A stretch of DNA of 64,000 bases from Prosapia bicincta. Its lineage: Eukaryota > Arthropoda > Insecta > Hemiptera > Cercopidae. Within the stretch, counting starts at the first letter, position 1, and each line of letters starts with the position of its first letter. A model generated the notes under the pieces. That model was not told the origin of the DNA. It was given only the letters and a program-made list of their open reading frames with translations, and did not search any database. The position numbers and the translations under genes were made by a program. The stretch covers positions 96,086,765-96,150,764 of the forward strand of contig JBAIZL010000006.1 of assembly GCA_036971475.1 (NCBI GenBank), in the 5' to 3' direction. This document shows, one piece after another, positions 1-63,453 of the stretch.

Positions 1-80
1 CCTTGACTCATATGTCTCGGCATTATACCATCTGTAGAAAATATACAATGGCTCAGAAATTGGCGCAACAGTCCTTAGTA

Positions 81-947
81 CAGTGATGGGGATTGTGCAG
101 TCTGCAGGCCTAACGCAGCCCTTCGAGCTAATCAATCCTGCCTGTGATGTGGTTTTAAGTAATCTATACAATTACACATAGAATGCAATAGCGGTTTCCT
201 TCTCATTGCATTATAAGTACGGTATTATCGTATGTATTAACTGAGTTTGCACACAACCTTGTGTAGGCGTTCTGTAGTATATGTCTGTAGATCAGTAGCA
301 TGGTGATGTAGAGGACAATGTGTGTTGCTTGGCCAAGTTTTGGACGAATAGGGCGATACTGAGCGCTGTCATCAAGGCCAGTAGTTCGGACAGTCACAAG
401 GTTGTGTCAAGTCACCTCTGCGGCTGTGTGTCTGGTTTACGTTTCTGTATTTTTGCTTTGTTGATAGTGATTGTTACAATGGCAAGTAAAAATTGTAAAG
501 TTGATTCAGAATGTGTCTTAAAGATAAGTGAACTTGAGAACACTTTTTCAAGCCTATTAGAGATAAACCTTTGTGCCTCATTTGCATTGAACCGGTGGCC
601 GTATGTAAGGAATTTAACCTCTCATGACACTTCATGACAAAACATATCAACGCCACTTATGAAAGAAGAAGCCACTATGACTGAAGGACAGAAGCAAAAA
701 GGAGCTCTGTGTAAAAAACTGAGTAGAATTGAAGTAATTGATAGACAGTTGGTCTCACAACTCTAGTAAAAAATTAGTGATTTTAAATTCGTTTTTTTTA
801 ATTATTGAAGCATATTTGTGTTGTGATATAAACCTAAAAAATAAAATGTATCACTTTTAAAAATTGGTTTTACTAAATTTTTTTTGACCCGCGTAGATAA
901 TTTTCTATTTCATCTGGCCTTTCCCTTAAAAAGTTTGCTCATCACTG
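81..947 (+). mobile_element. Degraded hAT element with SCAND3/GTF2IRD2-like N-terminal remnant
   Basis: The ends CAGTGATGGG and, inverted, CAGTGATGAG are flanked by 8-bp near-duplicates CCTTAGTA and CCTTAGCG, as for hAT insertions. Inside, from 479, a frame starts MASKNCKVDSEC and, after a frameshift, continues as PLCLICIEPVAVCKEFNL and HFMTKH. This resembles the BED-like zinc finger of hAT transposases related to GTF2IRD2 and SCAND3. Stops and the shift make it non-functional, and the catalytic part is absent. Confidence 0.65.
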
Positions 948-2459
948 CCTTAGCGGGTTAAGATAAGTTATTACAAGTATTTTTATAATTTCTGTATGCT
1001 TGTTTTTCCTGAAGGAGAAGATTCACTTGGTCAATTTTTAATGACACTACTACTAGGAAGAAGATATTTTATTTTTAATCTAGTTTCTTCCTGTATTTGA
1101 AAACTCAATAAAAAATGTTAATTGAAAAAAATCACAACCAAAGTATTTGTATTAGTTTTCATAAAATTGTAAATTGACAAATTACTTTTTACAGTTTATG
1201 TATTTAGGTTATTTTGTTTTTACATATTAAGTTTCTACATAATGATTTGTTATTTCATTCTTTATTTAATCTTTACTTTGCGATTTTATAACAACATATT
1301 TTGTTTATTAATGTACACGATTCCAAGTTGTAACTTTATTTTGTTGTAAATTTAATCTACTTTCTTTAAAACAATGTTATTTCATTTATAAACACTTTAA
1401 AAACATTCCTTCATCTCTATTTGTTAATTATATTAATGTGGTAGTTATTACTCATTTTATTTTTGATATTATACGTCCATGTTAAATTTTAGGTTAAGAA
1501 TTATTTTTACTTTTGTTATTTTGAATTATAAATCCGTCCATAAAATTTTGAGTCTGACAATTGTGCTTCTTCATTTTTATATGTGTTTATATTATTTTGT
1601 TTACTATATATTTCTGTTTTATTATATTTTGTGGATATGAATCTCTACCAGTAAAAAAAATACCAGACCTCTAATGATGTTTTTATAGTAGAAGGAAGCT
1701 CTTTAAAAAATTTATATGAGTGTTTTACTATAATCATAGTTTGAAGTTAAATTGCTGATGAAATAAAATAATATATTATTCTTATTATAAATACGTTGAG
1801 TACGATAACTTCTTGTCTTTTCTTATCACTTATAGTTCATGTATTGTATAATATTTATCAGTCAGTTCTTCTTGAATGTTATCAAGAATACATAAACTAA
1901 AGAATGTATGACATGTTAGTTAAGACAAAATCACTATACTCGCCATTTTTTTATAAATCTTAGTTGAAACTGATAATACAAAAATGATATAACATATTTA
2001 TAAGTAATAATAGTTTTTTGTGTGTCATTCCATGGTTCTTTCTTTATGCTAGACATTCTTAATATTTAAAAGCATACATCTACCTTGATATTTGAATAAA
2101 ATAAATAACTTCTCAAAATGTCCTCACCATAAAAGAAGGTTCTTAAAAGAGAATTTATATGAAAACCTAAACATATATAAACATAAAATTATAAATGAGC
2201 ATGAAAACTAAAAACAAACATGATACACAGAACAAGATTTTAAAATTGACCACCAAGCGCACAACTGCCAATCCTATCAGAAGATTAAATATGAAACGAT
2301 ACAAAATTAATTTTGTGATATTTAATAATATCTCTAACAAAATTAATTTCAACATCTTCAATTATAATGTAAACACACACACCAGAGATATCTTTTAATC
2401 TTATGAAAACATACTCAATCGATATTATTGTTCGTAAATATTATTGTTATGTAACTAAT
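948..2459. other. AT-rich intergenic, nothing recognised
   Basis: Strongly AT-rich, with short homopolymers and no coding frame, RNA gene or clear repeat termini that I can see. Confidence 0.5.
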
Positions 2460-2640
2460 TAGTTTATGACCATCCTAACTTTAAATTTTATAAATTTTGT
2501 TAAAACTTACTGAGACAGAACGTTTTTGATCGCTATGTGGCGATCTTCATCAGTGTCTTCTGCTTGGAGATGTCATAAACTATTTTTTAAGTGATTAAAA
2601 TGATTCACTGAACGTAATGGACTACAAAATTCAATAATTA
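2460..2640 (-). repeat. Penelope-like 3' tail with hammerhead-like core (family 1)
   Basis: On the minus strand CUGAUGA is followed by A, a 6-bp stem GAUCGC/GCGAUC and AAAAACGUU (2522-2553). A second diverged copy lies at 30915-31140. The layout matches the other tails in this window. Assignment to Penelope-like elements is by similarity of architecture, since no coding part is attached here. Confidence 0.5.
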
Positions 2641-3851
2641 ATTGTATTCACACACACTCCACCCTTATATAGATACAACTTGTATAGCCCTCAATTCATT
2701 TTAGGTTATTCAAATACTTTATTACTTTTTGGAGGATAGTTGTCACTAGATAACAGTTCTCTTAATATTGTTGAGAAACCAGTTAAAAATTTTAATTGAA
2801 CGCATTGGTTGTTTACAAGTATGCCACTTGTTTTTAATCCTAGAACTCTTAAAATTTTTCTATAAGTAGAAGAGTTTATAGTGTTATTCAATAGTTTATT
2901 TTTTATATTTGTACAAAAAGTTCTTCATTTACAGTTTGTTGCATTGTTTAGAGGTAAAGAGAATTAAATAATATAAGACATCTTCATTAGTTTTGTACTT
3001 GGATCTTCTTGTACTAGGCATATAAACATAATCAAATATAAGTAGATAATAAAACAAATTCTTGTATGAAAAAATATAGAAAATATATTGGATGTACAAC
3101 AATATGTAAGCGTATTGTTTTTATATGTTTGTCTCTTTTGTACAAATTTTGTAATACATTATATTGAAATTAATTTTCTCTGTTTTTTATTAAAAATTTC
3201 CTTCTATTCAATTATAAACCATACTTCTATTTATGATTTGTTCATGTCTGTGTCGTAATGTGGCATCAGTTTAAGGCTAATCTCTCTCATCTGGTCTCCA
3301 TTATGCTGTATGTGTTACTTACCTTCATGTTCGTCAATGATCCTGCTGATTGTAAAGTGTAGTTTTTAAATTTAAAAACATTTGGTCCTTAGAAATTTAA
3401 AGTTTATGGTAAAGGTATCATAAATTATCAAAATGTTTGTAAGTGGTGCCTAGTTTCTAATGAAGAGGGGACGAATGTTCATAATGAGGAATGATCCCAT
3501 CGTCATTAATAAAGTACTTTAAAAAACGGACGGAACAGATTGGTCAAAACAGGTATCTTTTATTGAGCTTCTTTGACATATTCCTCAGTTTTAAGACCAC
3601 CAGTTTATGGTTGGATTCCATAAATTTTAATAAACAGACATGAAACATTTTTTGTCATTTTAGGAAAATACAACAATGCTAGTTTATAATAGCATGTGTG
3701 CATATCACAATTTGTTAATTTACATGCCGAGGAGCTCCAACATCATGTAAAATCCCTTTATTTGCTACATTCAGTATGTTAAATATGAGTCCAAGTATGA
3801 AATTTGGCGCCAACTTCAAAATTTTGTGGGTAATCAGCTTAAGATAAATTA
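2641..3851. other. AT-rich intergenic, nothing recognised
   Basis: No frame, repeat end or RNA-like structure that I can support. Small frames present look random. Confidence 0.45.
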
Positions 3852-4062
3852 TGTCACTAAAACACTTGTAAATATTTACAAATTTGCCTATAGTAGCACT
3901 TACTTATATTTGTTGAGGACGGCCGTTTCGGGAGATGTGTCCCATTGTCAACTAAGACCATAACACCTTCCAGACAATGGGACACGAAACGACCGTCCTC
4001 AACAAATATAAGTAGGTGCTACTATAGGTAAGTTTGTAAATATTTACAAGTATTTTAGTGAA
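3852..4062. repeat. Palindromic Penelope-like tail pair (family 2)
   Basis: Two inverted arms of about 75-95 bp begin near 3852 and end near 4062. Each contains GAGGACGG(C/T)CG and the shared tail found again at 16430-16890. The left arm, read on minus, has UUGACAA, then stem GGGA/UCCC, then GAAAC (3925-3951). The right arm has lost one side of that stem. Confidence 0.65.
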
Positions 4063-4065
4063 AAC

Positions 4066-5085
4066 TAGAAGCTCACATCAACAAATATAAATTATGTTTT
4101 TGTTATCAGAAAATTATTTTTTACTTTTTCATAAGCAAAAATTATATTTTCGGATTCTTTTTTTTTAAACCTTACAAAGCTAATAACTATTTCTGTTTAA
4201 ATTCTTCGAAAGAATTAAATTTGCCAGTCAGATTTAACTATCTCTTTTCTTTAATGAAAACTCATAATTTCTTTATTACTTTACATATTTCAAAAACCAA
4301 GATAGATCTAGTCCAAAAGCTATTTTTTTAAAATTGAATTATATACCATACAATTGTCTGCCAAAAGAATATCTTTTCCGAATGAAAGATTTTAGACTTC
4401 GGATTTAAACAATATATGGAATTTATGCAGTATAAACATGTATACCTCTTAGCTATATATATAGCTTGAAATATCATGTTTTTTGAATATATTAACATGA
4501 ATTCAAATTGATCAGACTATTAACATGTGAGTTAAATATAGTTGTCTTCTGATATGTGAAAAAATAGTAATACATTTTCAGTTTGTTTTCTTGATTTATG
4601 AAGATTTGTAGATTAAATTCTAGCTGTATTTATCATGATTTCTTTTCTTGGAAGTGTTCCTCATGCCTATAACACTAATGTAAAATATTACAAAGTTAAG
4701 GTATTTGGATCTCAGATAATTTTAAACACAATCTAATCTTATTCTGTTTAAAACAAAAAACAGTGCAGTTAAGATTACTAATGTAATTCTCTAAAAATAT
4801 TTTTCAAGTTATGAGGTCATTTCAATATGACTTCGTGAAGTTGATAACTGATCAACTAATTCAATAATAGCAGACAGTATAACATACAATAACATATAAA
4901 CCATTAACAAAAAGAAAATAAACAGAATTATGTGTACAAACATTTTTGTAAAATATTACACAATAATTTATTTAAATAATCTTTTTAATGTTGTGATCAT
5001 TTTTTACATGTTAAGTGTATATTTTAAACAATTTGTAACCATGACAATAGTTTTAAATGTTTTAATAATACTAATATATATATAC
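4066..5085. other. AT-rich intergenic, nothing recognised
   Basis: No supported feature. It ends in a short TA run directly before the foldback element. Confidence 0.45.
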
Positions 5086-5815
5086 AGGGTGTTTCAGGAG
5101 GAATCTGCCTTACTGCAGGAGCTTATTCCTCTCATAAAAATAATGGAAAAAGTTCATATAAACATGGGTCCTGAAATGCTTCGTTGACGAGTTATAGAGG
5201 GTTAAAGATTTCACCTGCAGTTCAGCTCCCTCAGTGAAACTATGGCAAATCATATAAAACCTGTCCCAGCACCCTATCTCCAATAGTTTAGGAGAAAATT
5301 GTGGCAAAGCAAAAAGGGTTAGGGTCGAAAACGCTTTTTTTTAGTTTGGACTATAATAACTCCTTTGAATTGCCTATAAACAAAGAAAAATGTTGCATAC
5401 AATTTTTAGAGAATTTTATTCAAAATATTTCTGTGTTTATAGGCAATTTAACGGAGTTATTTTAGTCCAATCGCAAAAATTTGTGTTTTTGACCCTAACC
5501 TTTTTGCTTTACCCCAATTTTCTTTCAAACTATTGGATAAAGTTCTACCCAACAAGTTTTATACGATTTGTTAGCTCATTTTACATAAAACTTATCTAAT
5601 TAAGAAACTCAATTAACACCCTAAAAATTTCAGCATGAGTTAATTTCATTGAGGGAGCTGAATTTTTGGTGGTACCTTTGACTCAGTATAACTCGACAGC
5701 GAAGCATTTCAGGACCCATGTTTATATGAACTTTTTCCATTATTTTTATGAGAGGAATAAGCTTGTGCAGTATGGCAGATTCCTTCCGAAACATCTTGTA
5801 AATATAAATATATTT
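5086..5815. repeat. 730-bp foldback element
   Basis: Almost the whole interval is an imperfect palindrome with its centre near 5400-5430. The outer ends read CAGGGTGTTTC on the left and, inverted, CAAGATGTTTC on the right. Shared blocks include CTCATAAAAATAATGG and the CCTATAAACA(C/A)AG(A)AA block near the centre. Short frames inside are mirror images of each other and are not genes. A partial third copy is at about 47643-47735. The superfamily is unknown. Confidence 0.75.
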
Positions 5816-5984
5816 TTTTCTACTTGATAATATTATAACCAAATTACAGTTTCCATATTAAAAATAAGATTTTGTTTCCATTACTTCACTATGATTTTAT
5901 GTTGAAATTTCAAAATACATTTTGTTTTGTTTAGTAGGTAAGATTTTTTTATTGACTAGTGTTGGGTATTTTTGGTAATGATTT

Positions 5985-6211
5985 AGGGCCCTCGCAGATT
6001 GCAGACTTTCTATCGGACAATAGTTTAGTCGTGTTGCTAGTGTGCACATCGAGCTAACTGACAGTTTGGTTGGTGAAGTGTGCACAGACTAGCCAACAGC
6101 TGGCATACAATTCTCCAACGATTTAGTAGTTTGTACCTGACTTTTGAAACTAATACTGAATATAATGTATGAATAACATCCAGAAATGTTATTATTGGTC
6201 TCATACAATAG
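5985..6211. other. Probable 5' part of Harbinger remnant
   Basis: Starts GGGCCCTCGCAGATTGCAGA after TTTA and includes short inverted GTGTGCAC blocks. It directly precedes the recognisable transposase remnant, but I could not find a matching inverted end on the right. Confidence 0.3.
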
Positions 6212-6418
6212 AGGAGGCAAATCAAGAAGAGATTGGGAAAGTATTGGGGGCATTCAATTCTCAGCGATAGATTAGTTAGTGGAAAGTTGTACACAATGCA
6301 TCCCTAATTACATGATTACCTAAAAACACTTTTTGCCTTTTATCAAATGAGCATAGCCAACTTCAATGAACTTGTTGAACTAATTTGACCAGAAATAGAG
6401 GAGGAGGGTTGAAATTTA
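6212..6418 (+). pseudogene. Harbinger (HARBI1-like) transposase N-terminal remnant
   Basis: One frame reads RRQIKKRLGKYWGHSILSDR, then LVSGKLYTMHP, stop, LHDYLKTLFAFYQMS and NFNELVELI, stop, PEIEEE. This is the typical N-terminal pattern of PIF/Harbinger transposases (basic stretch, W-x-H, F-x-Y-F-R-M-like, F-x-E-L-L). Two in-frame stops and loss of the DDE part make it a relic. Confidence 0.7.
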
Positions 6419-6468
6419 GATCTTTCTATACCTGAGGAGGAGAGTTTGAGCGTTAAGATAGGTGAGAT

Positions 6469-7138
6469 CAGGTGCGCACCCACGGGGGGGGGGGGGCTAA
6501 GAGGGCTGTAGCCCCCTCAAGAAAAAAAGAAAAAGTTTATGAAGAAGATTTGGAAAACAACAACTTAAACGTGTTGATGGAAGTTTGGCAAGCTTTTCTC
6601 CAACAACACAATGCACACCATGTCAATGCAATTGATTTTCTAAATATTTGTGATAAAACAATCTTTCCAAACATCCATATCCTACTTAAGATTTTCATCA
6701 CTATACCTGTATCCACCAGCACAGCAGAGCGCTCCTTTTCCACTCTTCGGAGAATCAAGACATACCTAAGAAACACGATGTCTGATAGTAGGCTAAATGG
6801 CTTAGCCAATCTTAATATCCACAGGGAAATTCCAGTTGACACAGACAGTGTATTATCCATACTGAAGAAGGCCAAAAGAAGACTTAATTTTGTTTTGTAA
6901 GACAGCTGATATAACAAGATTTTGTCAAAATAAAACTTAAAATCTTATTTTATCTGCTGGGTTATATCATTCATTTCTATAGTCCCTACTCAAAACTTGC
7001 ACTCAAAGAGCTAAAATAAACTTAAAGTAATGCCTTAAAATACCGGTTATTCTTACGAATTTTTAAAAAGTTTTCCGTTGGTTGGCCCAGGGTCTTCCGG
7101 TCAGTCCCCCCCATAATTATTTTCTGAGTGCGCCACTG
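6469..7138 (+). mobile_element. hAT deletion derivative with perfect 8-bp target duplication
   Basis: Terminal inverted repeats CAGGTGCGCACCCA (left) and CAGTGGCGCACTCA (right, inverted) are flanked by GGTGAGAT on both sides (6461-6468, 7139-7146). The target sequence belongs to the surrounding Harbinger remnant, so this insertion is younger. A run of G near 6484 follows the left end. Confidence 0.92.
6472..6900 (+). pseudogene. hAT transposase C-terminal dimerisation fragment
   Basis: A 142-residue open frame whose second half contains PVSTSTAERSFSTLRRIKTY and LRNTMSDSRLNGLANLNIHR, the hAT C-terminal dimerisation region as in ZMYM1-like and Ac-type transposases. The first 20 or so residues read through the terminal repeat and are not natural protein. 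The zinc finger and the catalytic DDE residues are absent, so the product could at most bind intact transposase. Confidence 0.85.
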
Positions 7139-7399
7139 GGTGAGATAACTCATAAATATGTATGGACTATTTTTATCAGAGTTAAGATGACAAAGCTTGA
7201 TATTTTGAGAAATTAGGTTGTTTAAAAGTAGAATATTATTTGCGAATCATCTGAAAAATTTGAATAATAATACTGGGCTATATAGTTGAAGTTACTTGGT
7301 GATGAAATGTTTTCAATGGTTGTCGGTGGTAAATTTATGGATGATATAGACCTGGTTGTAGCCTGTAATTGTTGTTGTGGGGTCATGTTGTTAGTCCCT

Positions 7400-7642
7400 C
7401 TATAAACAGGAAGAAGACAAGAGTTGCTGTACTATGTTGTACCTATATATTGGCTGAGAAGTAGACTGTACACACCTCGCTAGTCTTATCTGTTTATAAA
7501 TGTTAAGAATACTTATTGTAGCATCAAGGTTTTCTTCTGCAATTAAATTTTGGAGTGAAGGGACTAGAGACAAAGCAAAGTTTACATTTTCACCATCAAG
7601 AGTTTCATTTAATGCTTTTAATAGTGCTTTATTCAAATCCAT
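7400..7642 (-). pseudogene. BESS-motif fragment, likely Harbinger accessory ORF
   Basis: An 80-residue minus-strand frame with FALSLVPSLQNLIAEENLD followed by ILNIYKQI, fitting the BESS protein-interaction motif that ends insect MADF-BESS proteins. Harbinger elements commonly carry a separate DNA-binding ORF in opposite orientation to the transposase, and the transposase relic at 6212-6418 is on +, so I infer one degraded element. No MADF domain is visible. It could alternatively be a host-gene fragment. Confidence 0.45.
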
Positions 7643-7649
7643 ATGGTTC

Positions 7650-8922
7650 GATACATTAGGCCTTTTCTTTCGCTAACGAATGGGGGTGGAAATGGATGGA
7701 CCTGGTTAATCAACATTCTCATAATTTTCTTGAGAATTGTCCTCTTTCAGGTTACTTTCAATAGGTCGATTTTCCATACATGGAAGTACTTTTTTAAAGT
7801 TTTACTTATAAAGCACAGGTCTTTACTGCACTTCGTCAATCAATTTTTCTATGGATATTTCTACAATCTACGATTATGAATTGAGCGATGTCATTATAAT
7901 ATAAAAAATTTAACTACATGTTATTGGAACATCTTATTAAACCTAAGATTAGTGTTTTAGAAATTTGATTCAATTTTTGTTTATGCCTCTTTGAAACATA
8001 TACTCAAGATAACTCACAGACTTGCCGTTTTTAAATTTATTTTGTGGTCCTCCGGTGATTAATTTATTATTATTTTCTGTCTTTCCGTTAAGTTAAGGGC
8101 TAAATGCCACAATGTATTTAGCACAACAAATGTTTATGTTAAAAACCTTTTGCTTATCATATCATGTAGAGCTAAACCATTGCCTTTTGTAATTTTGACG
8201 GTTTGGAAATGTTATAAAAAATATTTCGGTCAATATTCTCAAATTATATTTTAGAGATTTATTATTCAATAATTAATTACATTTTTTTAATATCACAAAT
8301 TCATTAAAAACTATGAGTTAGTGATTGTTATATAGGAGTGATATTGCCAACGGTTTCTGAAACTACAGTAATTGACTTTAGAGATGGACAAATTAAATAA
8401 CGAATTATAAATATTGTGTGTATAAATAAATGGAATAAAAACTTACCCAAGCCTTAAACCTGTTACTATAAATTAATCCTACATAATACAATAATTACTT
8501 TTAATCACAGTTGTTTCAATTAAAAAGCCCATAGCATTGAAATCATGTTTTCGGTGACAAGGAGGGAGAGAGATAGAGATACTTTTTCAATTGAATTTCC
8601 CGCTCTTAATTTTCTTTATTTTGTGGTTTGTAATTAGTTGTAAATAAAATATAGTTTTATTACAGAGAATTAACTTGCCTCTATTTTATCATAATTCTAC
8701 TACTTTTAATAATAGTAATAAAAATGAAAGAATGTTGTTAGCGTTTCATAAATATATTAAAAGCTTCATGTTGTAAAAATTGGAATGTAGTTGTATCTTG
8801 AAATACGTTATTCTAACCTGTAAAATGAAATTCATGTTTAGTTTGTTACTTTTCTAAAACTATAGTACGTTATTTTTGGTGTTACACAGCTTACTTTTTA
8901 TGTTGTGTGAGCGTTCGATATC
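7650..8922. other. Upstream region of PolQ, no recognised promoter
   Basis: AT-rich, with no clear initiator or TATA element at a convincing distance and no CpG-rich segment. The 5' UTR and transcription start of PolQ presumably lie here or in an unrecognised upstream exon. Confidence 0.4.
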
Positions 8923-61064
<52,142 letters not shown>

Positions 61065-61513
61065 GTAAGTACTTTTGTTGTTTAGAATAGTTCCTGAATA
61101 ATAATTTCATCACAATGCTTCTAAAACTCCATTTTGGAATATATAAATTTCTTTAAAAAATTTGGCGTAGAGATTAATATCTAATTGCTAAGCCATCATT
61201 TTATATTTTTATAGATTTTTCCAATTTCTTGGTTGAATCTGGTGCTTACATATAATAAAAATTTTAAAAACTGGCCAGACCTTTAAGGGCAATTTTTGTA
61301 AAATTTTTTATGATACTTGTATTTGACATTTTACATTAAGTGACACTTTATATTATACTGTAGTGGCCCTACAATATTTAGTTATTTTTTACCTGAAGTT
61401 TGTATATCAGAATCCTATTGTATTAGTTTAGGGGTACACTTGAAATGACGAATTTACGACTGTAACACTTCCAGCCATCAGTTCTTTAATTTTTCTTCTT
61501 ATTAATTAATTTA
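61065..61513. other. Intron 19, first part
   Basis: AT-rich, nothing supported. Confidence 0.4.
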
Positions 61514-61994
61514 CAGTAGAACCTAGATAAGTTAACGTAATTGAGACCTTAACCCATCCGGGCTATTGTAAATCCAGGTTAGACGAAGGTAAAAATTAAA
61601 TGAAGACATTGTACTTACAGAAAACTACTTTATATTTATCAAACAAAGAGTAATATTCACAGTATATGAACCTACATTGTATATACAGATAAACTTCACT
61701 AAAATTCATTTCTTGGTAAACAAATTTGTCAATTTTGCTGTTTTAATTTTTTGAACCACTTTCGTGCTGTCTAATCCCGTAGTTTCAGCATTAGAAAAAC
61801 AAAACATTATGTTCATTATTTTATCTATCTGTCGGTCTTGGACATTTTTATTGTTGTTATAGACTTTTATGTATATACTGTACTAATTTGATTTTTGTTA
61901 TTTCTTACTTATTGTTTTTTTATTATACTTGAAAATCATTTTGTCTTACCCTGAGATCCGAGTTAATGGGGTTCGACTTATTGAGGTTCTACTG
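61514..61994. mobile_element. Tigger-like MITE
   Basis: 481 bp with ends CAGTAGAACCTAGATAAGTT and, inverted, CAGTAGAACCTCAATAAGTC, flanked by TA. No coding. Confidence 0.85.
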
Positions 61995-62059
61995 TATATA
62001 TTTTTGTCAGTTCATTATGTGGTCAGTTTGGTATTAGTACTACACTGAATTGCCTAATA

Positions 62060-62379
62060 CAGTATAGTCTTGATAATTCAAGGTAGATGAGACTGAAACC
62101 CTTCGAATTAACAAAAACTCGGATTACTCGGAAATACGTTCCTGTGCTTTAGAAAAAATAGGAGTTTTAATGAATCCTAACACTATAGTTAAAAATGCAC
62201 TGAATAAATTTTTATGAACGTTTCTTGGAAGGTCAACTCATTTCCTTTGCATACACTATGAGTATAAACATTTCTTGGAAGCATGACTCATCCTTTTCTT
62301 TCAAATAGATAAAATAGAAATATGTTCTAATTTAACGGAAGCTTGAAATATAGGTACTCAGAATTTTCAGACTGTACTG
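62060..62379. mobile_element. Tigger-like MITE with two-unit core
   Basis: TA-flanked, starts CAGTATAGTCTTGATAATTC and ends, inverted, CAGTACAGTCTGAAAATTC. Same family as 22611, with two TTTCTTGGAAG units. Confidence 0.8.
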
Positions 62380-62771
62380 TATTTGTTAGTATTTTTTTGA
62401 TTATTTGTGATGACATTGCAAGGTAAATATTAATAACATATAGTGCCAATAAATCTTTGGAGATAATTATTCAGTTTCACTTTCAATATAGAGACATGTC
62501 ATTTCTTTGTTTTAGTTGTTTCATAAATATCCACAAGTAAAAAATCATGGATTATGTAAACATTTTTGTTTTTAATACCAAGTATTTGTTAATACATACG
62601 TAATAAAAGTAGCATCAAATTATTCCGTTTTAGAAATTTCAATCTACAAACAAATAGTTATTTTTATCTGAAATATTTCAAAGATATTTTAGGAAATGAT
62701 GAGTTTTATAAAGTATTTTCCTTATATTCAGCATTTCATTAAAATGCATCAAGGTGATTATTTAGTAGAGC
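62380..62771. other. Intron 19, middle
   Basis: AT-rich, nothing supported. Confidence 0.4.
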
Positions 62772-63453
62772 TAGAGATGTTCAATCCAGTGACTTTAATG
62801 GATCGGTGATTTTAGTGACAGCGCCGGGTTTGGTTTAGTGACTTTAGTAACAGTGACAAGGTATACTAAGACTGCCCTGTATGTGACAATATAAGGCAGT
62901 CACACCACACTGGAGAAATGATTCCACACCTGGCTTTTTTCTTTCTTGGAATGCTTATTTTATTTGAAAATAAACTCCTATGAAATTAAGAACAATGTAC
63001 CGAGTGTGAAATAGCTGTACACACCACTGTCCCTGTCTTGAAACCTGACACAAATCGACCACTCACACATGACGTACATGAGTAGAACCAGTGGCAGCAA
63101 AAAATCAACCAATGACAGCCATGGTAAAATATTGGTAACTTTTCAGATACGACAGCGACATTTTGCCCAATCACAACCGAGACACTCCCCCTTGCCCCTC
63201 CAGTTAATGACACTGCTCGATAATCGGCGCTGTGAGCTGAGCAGTGAGAGCAGAGCCAGTGACAGCGACAAACAAACCAATGACAGCCGTTTCATCTTTT
63301 GACTATGATATTTTGCCCAATCACAACAGAGGCAGCTTCCGATCCATCCATTGTCGCAGGAACTGGCATTTTCCATATTTTATCACTGGTACCACCAGCG
63401 ACAGACGAATATCAGTGACAAGTCACTGTGACAGAAAAAAGCGACCATCCCTA
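62772..63453. mobile_element. hAT-like MITE with internal duplication
   Basis: Ends TAGAGATGTTC and, inverted, TAGGGATGGTC, flanked by AGTAGAGC and AGTAGTAC (6 of 8). About 170 bp is duplicated inside: ACCAATGACAGCC and ATTTTGCCCAATCACAAC each occur twice. Less AT-rich than its flanks. Confidence 0.75.
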
